In this document: one piece after another, positions 63,287 to 64,000 of the stretch
How the letters are laid out: each line of letters begins with the position of its first letter
How positions within the stretch are numbered: the first letter of the stretch is position 1
Assembly: GCA_017511865.1 (NCBI GenBank)
Contig: JAFWIQ010000015.1
Span: 1 to 64,000 of the forward strand
DNA from: Candidatus Saccharimonadota bacterium
Lineage (GTDB): Bacteria; Patescibacteriota; Saccharimonadia; Saccharimonadales; Saccharimonadaceae
DNA length: 64,000 nt
Direction of reading: 5' to 3'
Notes under the pieces: generated by a model
Seen by the model: the letters and a program-made list of their open reading frames with translations, nothing else
The model's database searches: none
What the model was told of the DNA's origin: nothing
Made by a program: the position numbers and the translations under genes

Positions 63287-64000
63287 ATGGATATATTTAT
63301 CGGTGTAATTATCGGGTTATTGGTTTTAGTGGCTCTTGTAACCGTGCATGAGTTTGGGCATTTTTTGGCGGCCAGACGCAGTGGCGTTAATGTTTTAGAG
63401 TTTGGAATTGGCTTTCCGCCACGAGCAATTGCCTGGATTAAGGACCCCAAAACTGGCAAGTGGAGAAGATTGCCAAAGAGCGAATGGAAGAAGGAGAAAC
63501 TTTCCAAAGTAGTCTATTCTGATACCAAAGATAAGAAGCTTGCGCAGAAAGGCATGATTTTTAGCTTAAATTGGCTACCGATTGGAGGTTTTTGCCAGAT
63601 GGATGGGGAATCGGCAGAAGACGAAAGAGTAGGTACTTTTGGAAAAGCTGGATTTTGGGCCAAGACAAAGATTTTGTTTGCTGGCGTAGCGATGAACTGG
63701 CTAGTGGCCTTTATTATTTTTACAGTTTTGGCCTGGACCGGAATGCCGGAATTTTTGGAGGGACAATTTACTGTGCCGGTTGACACCGTGACAGAATCTA
63801 CGCCGGTGGAAATCATCGAAGTGGCAGAAGGTTCACCAGCTGAGCAGGCCGGGATTAAGGAGGGTGACCGCATCGTGTCTGTAGATTATAACGAATATAC
63901 ACATGCTAGCGAGATTACGGACTACAATGAAGCGCACATGGGAGAAAAAGTACATTATACGATTCAGAGAGACGAGACCGTTTGCTTGAATCAGCCTGAG
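63287..64000 (+). CDS. rseP: RseP-type site-2 membrane metalloprotease, 3' end outside window
   Basis: The first 238 codons are present and open to the last base. Zinc motif VTVHEFGHFLAARRSG in the first transmembrane helix, an M50 conserved GFPPRAIAW loop, LNWLPIGGFCQMDGE, AGVAMNWLVAFIIF (second helix), and a PDZ domain with EGSPAEQAGIKEGDRIVSVD. The C-terminal LDG motif lies outside. It cleaves membrane-bound anti-sigma factors or signal peptides. TGT-TATAAT (63271-63279) ends 7 nt before the ATG: leaderless start despite its place behind uppS. Confidence 0.95.
   Translation, partial: MDIFIGVIIGLLVLVALVTVHEFGHFLAARRSGVNVLEFGIGFPPRAIAWIKDPKTGKWRRLPKSEWKKEKLSKVVYSDTKDKKLAQKGMIFSLNWLPIGGFCQMDGESAEDERVGTFGKAGFWAKTKILFAGVAMNWLVAFIIFTVLAWTGMPEFLEGQFTVPVDTVTESTPVEIIEVAEGSPAEQAGIKEGDRIVSVDYNEYTHASEITDYNEAHMGEKVHYTIQRDETVCLNQPE

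Overview
The window looks like a chromosome segment from a host-associated Candidatus Saccharibacteria (TM7, Patescibacteria/CPR) genome. This is inferred from the proteins, not from a database search. The support is: trimmed core enzymes (an alanyl-tRNA synthetase without its C-Ala domain, a UvrC without its HhH tail), many single-pass surface proteins of CPR type ending in VPxTG-like sorting signals, FISUMP/InlB-type and DUF916-like surface proteins, a membrane-anchored family-5 solute-binding protein, and UGA used as a normal stop. Many first genes of transcription units start 6-7 nt after an extended -10 box (TGnTATAAT) with no Shine-Dalgarno sequence, which predicts leaderless mRNAs. Genes inside operons mostly have AGGAG-type sites or overlap the preceding gene.

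Layout. 1-2733: two tandem paralogous sortase-type surface proteins. 2866-8716: typA, tatD, three small unknown genes, and cysteine desulfurase overlapping mnmA. 8764-10846: a small membrane protein and a FISUMP surface protein. 10906-16674: alaS, then a minus-strand run of a soluble histidine kinase, response regulator, pseudouridine synthase and FtsA-like ATPase. 16723-20957: a cell-envelope operon (baseplate-J-like membrane protein, RuvX-MltG fusion, LysM-CHAP hydrolase). 21022-27737: obgE, a candidate ncRNA, trmD, a phage-type beta-helix protein, recG, rsmD and a small surface protein. 27818-32886: tRNA-Leu(UAG) followed by an AT-rich accessory sugar/phosphate island. 33190-36309: a small unknown gene, FAD oxidase and trigger factor. 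36529-42567: rpsL-rpsG, then gapA, rpiB-like, rpe-like, PfkB kinase and LOG genes, with enolase convergent. 42643-47326: a membrane protein, uvrC, secG and the solute-binding protein.

47353-56339 is the most unusual region. tRNA-Leu(GAG) is the apparent target of an integrative element. Copies of its 3' end recur at 54033 and 56319, and a large serine recombinase reads back into the tRNA so that its last four residues and stop codon lie in tRNA sequence. The element carries a YgjV-like membrane protein, a tyrosyl-tRNA synthetase, an archaeal/eukaryotic-type tryptophanyl-tRNA synthetase and a phosphodiesterase. A second, decayed element (recombinase remnant, S51 peptidase, GNAT, one unknown gene, a truncated gene) lies beside it in tandem.

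56371-64000: two more envelope proteins, rpmE2, an unknown gene, rpsB-tsf, an LRR surface protein, and the translation/envelope cluster frr-uppS-rseP, with rseP cut by the window end.

Other unusual structures are two long palindromes inserted in frame in the cysteine desulfurase and obgE genes that share a 14-nt hairpin core. There are also several strongly folded non-coding blocks (22563-22713, 33007-33114, 53821-53990). No rRNA, CRISPR array or cas gene was seen.
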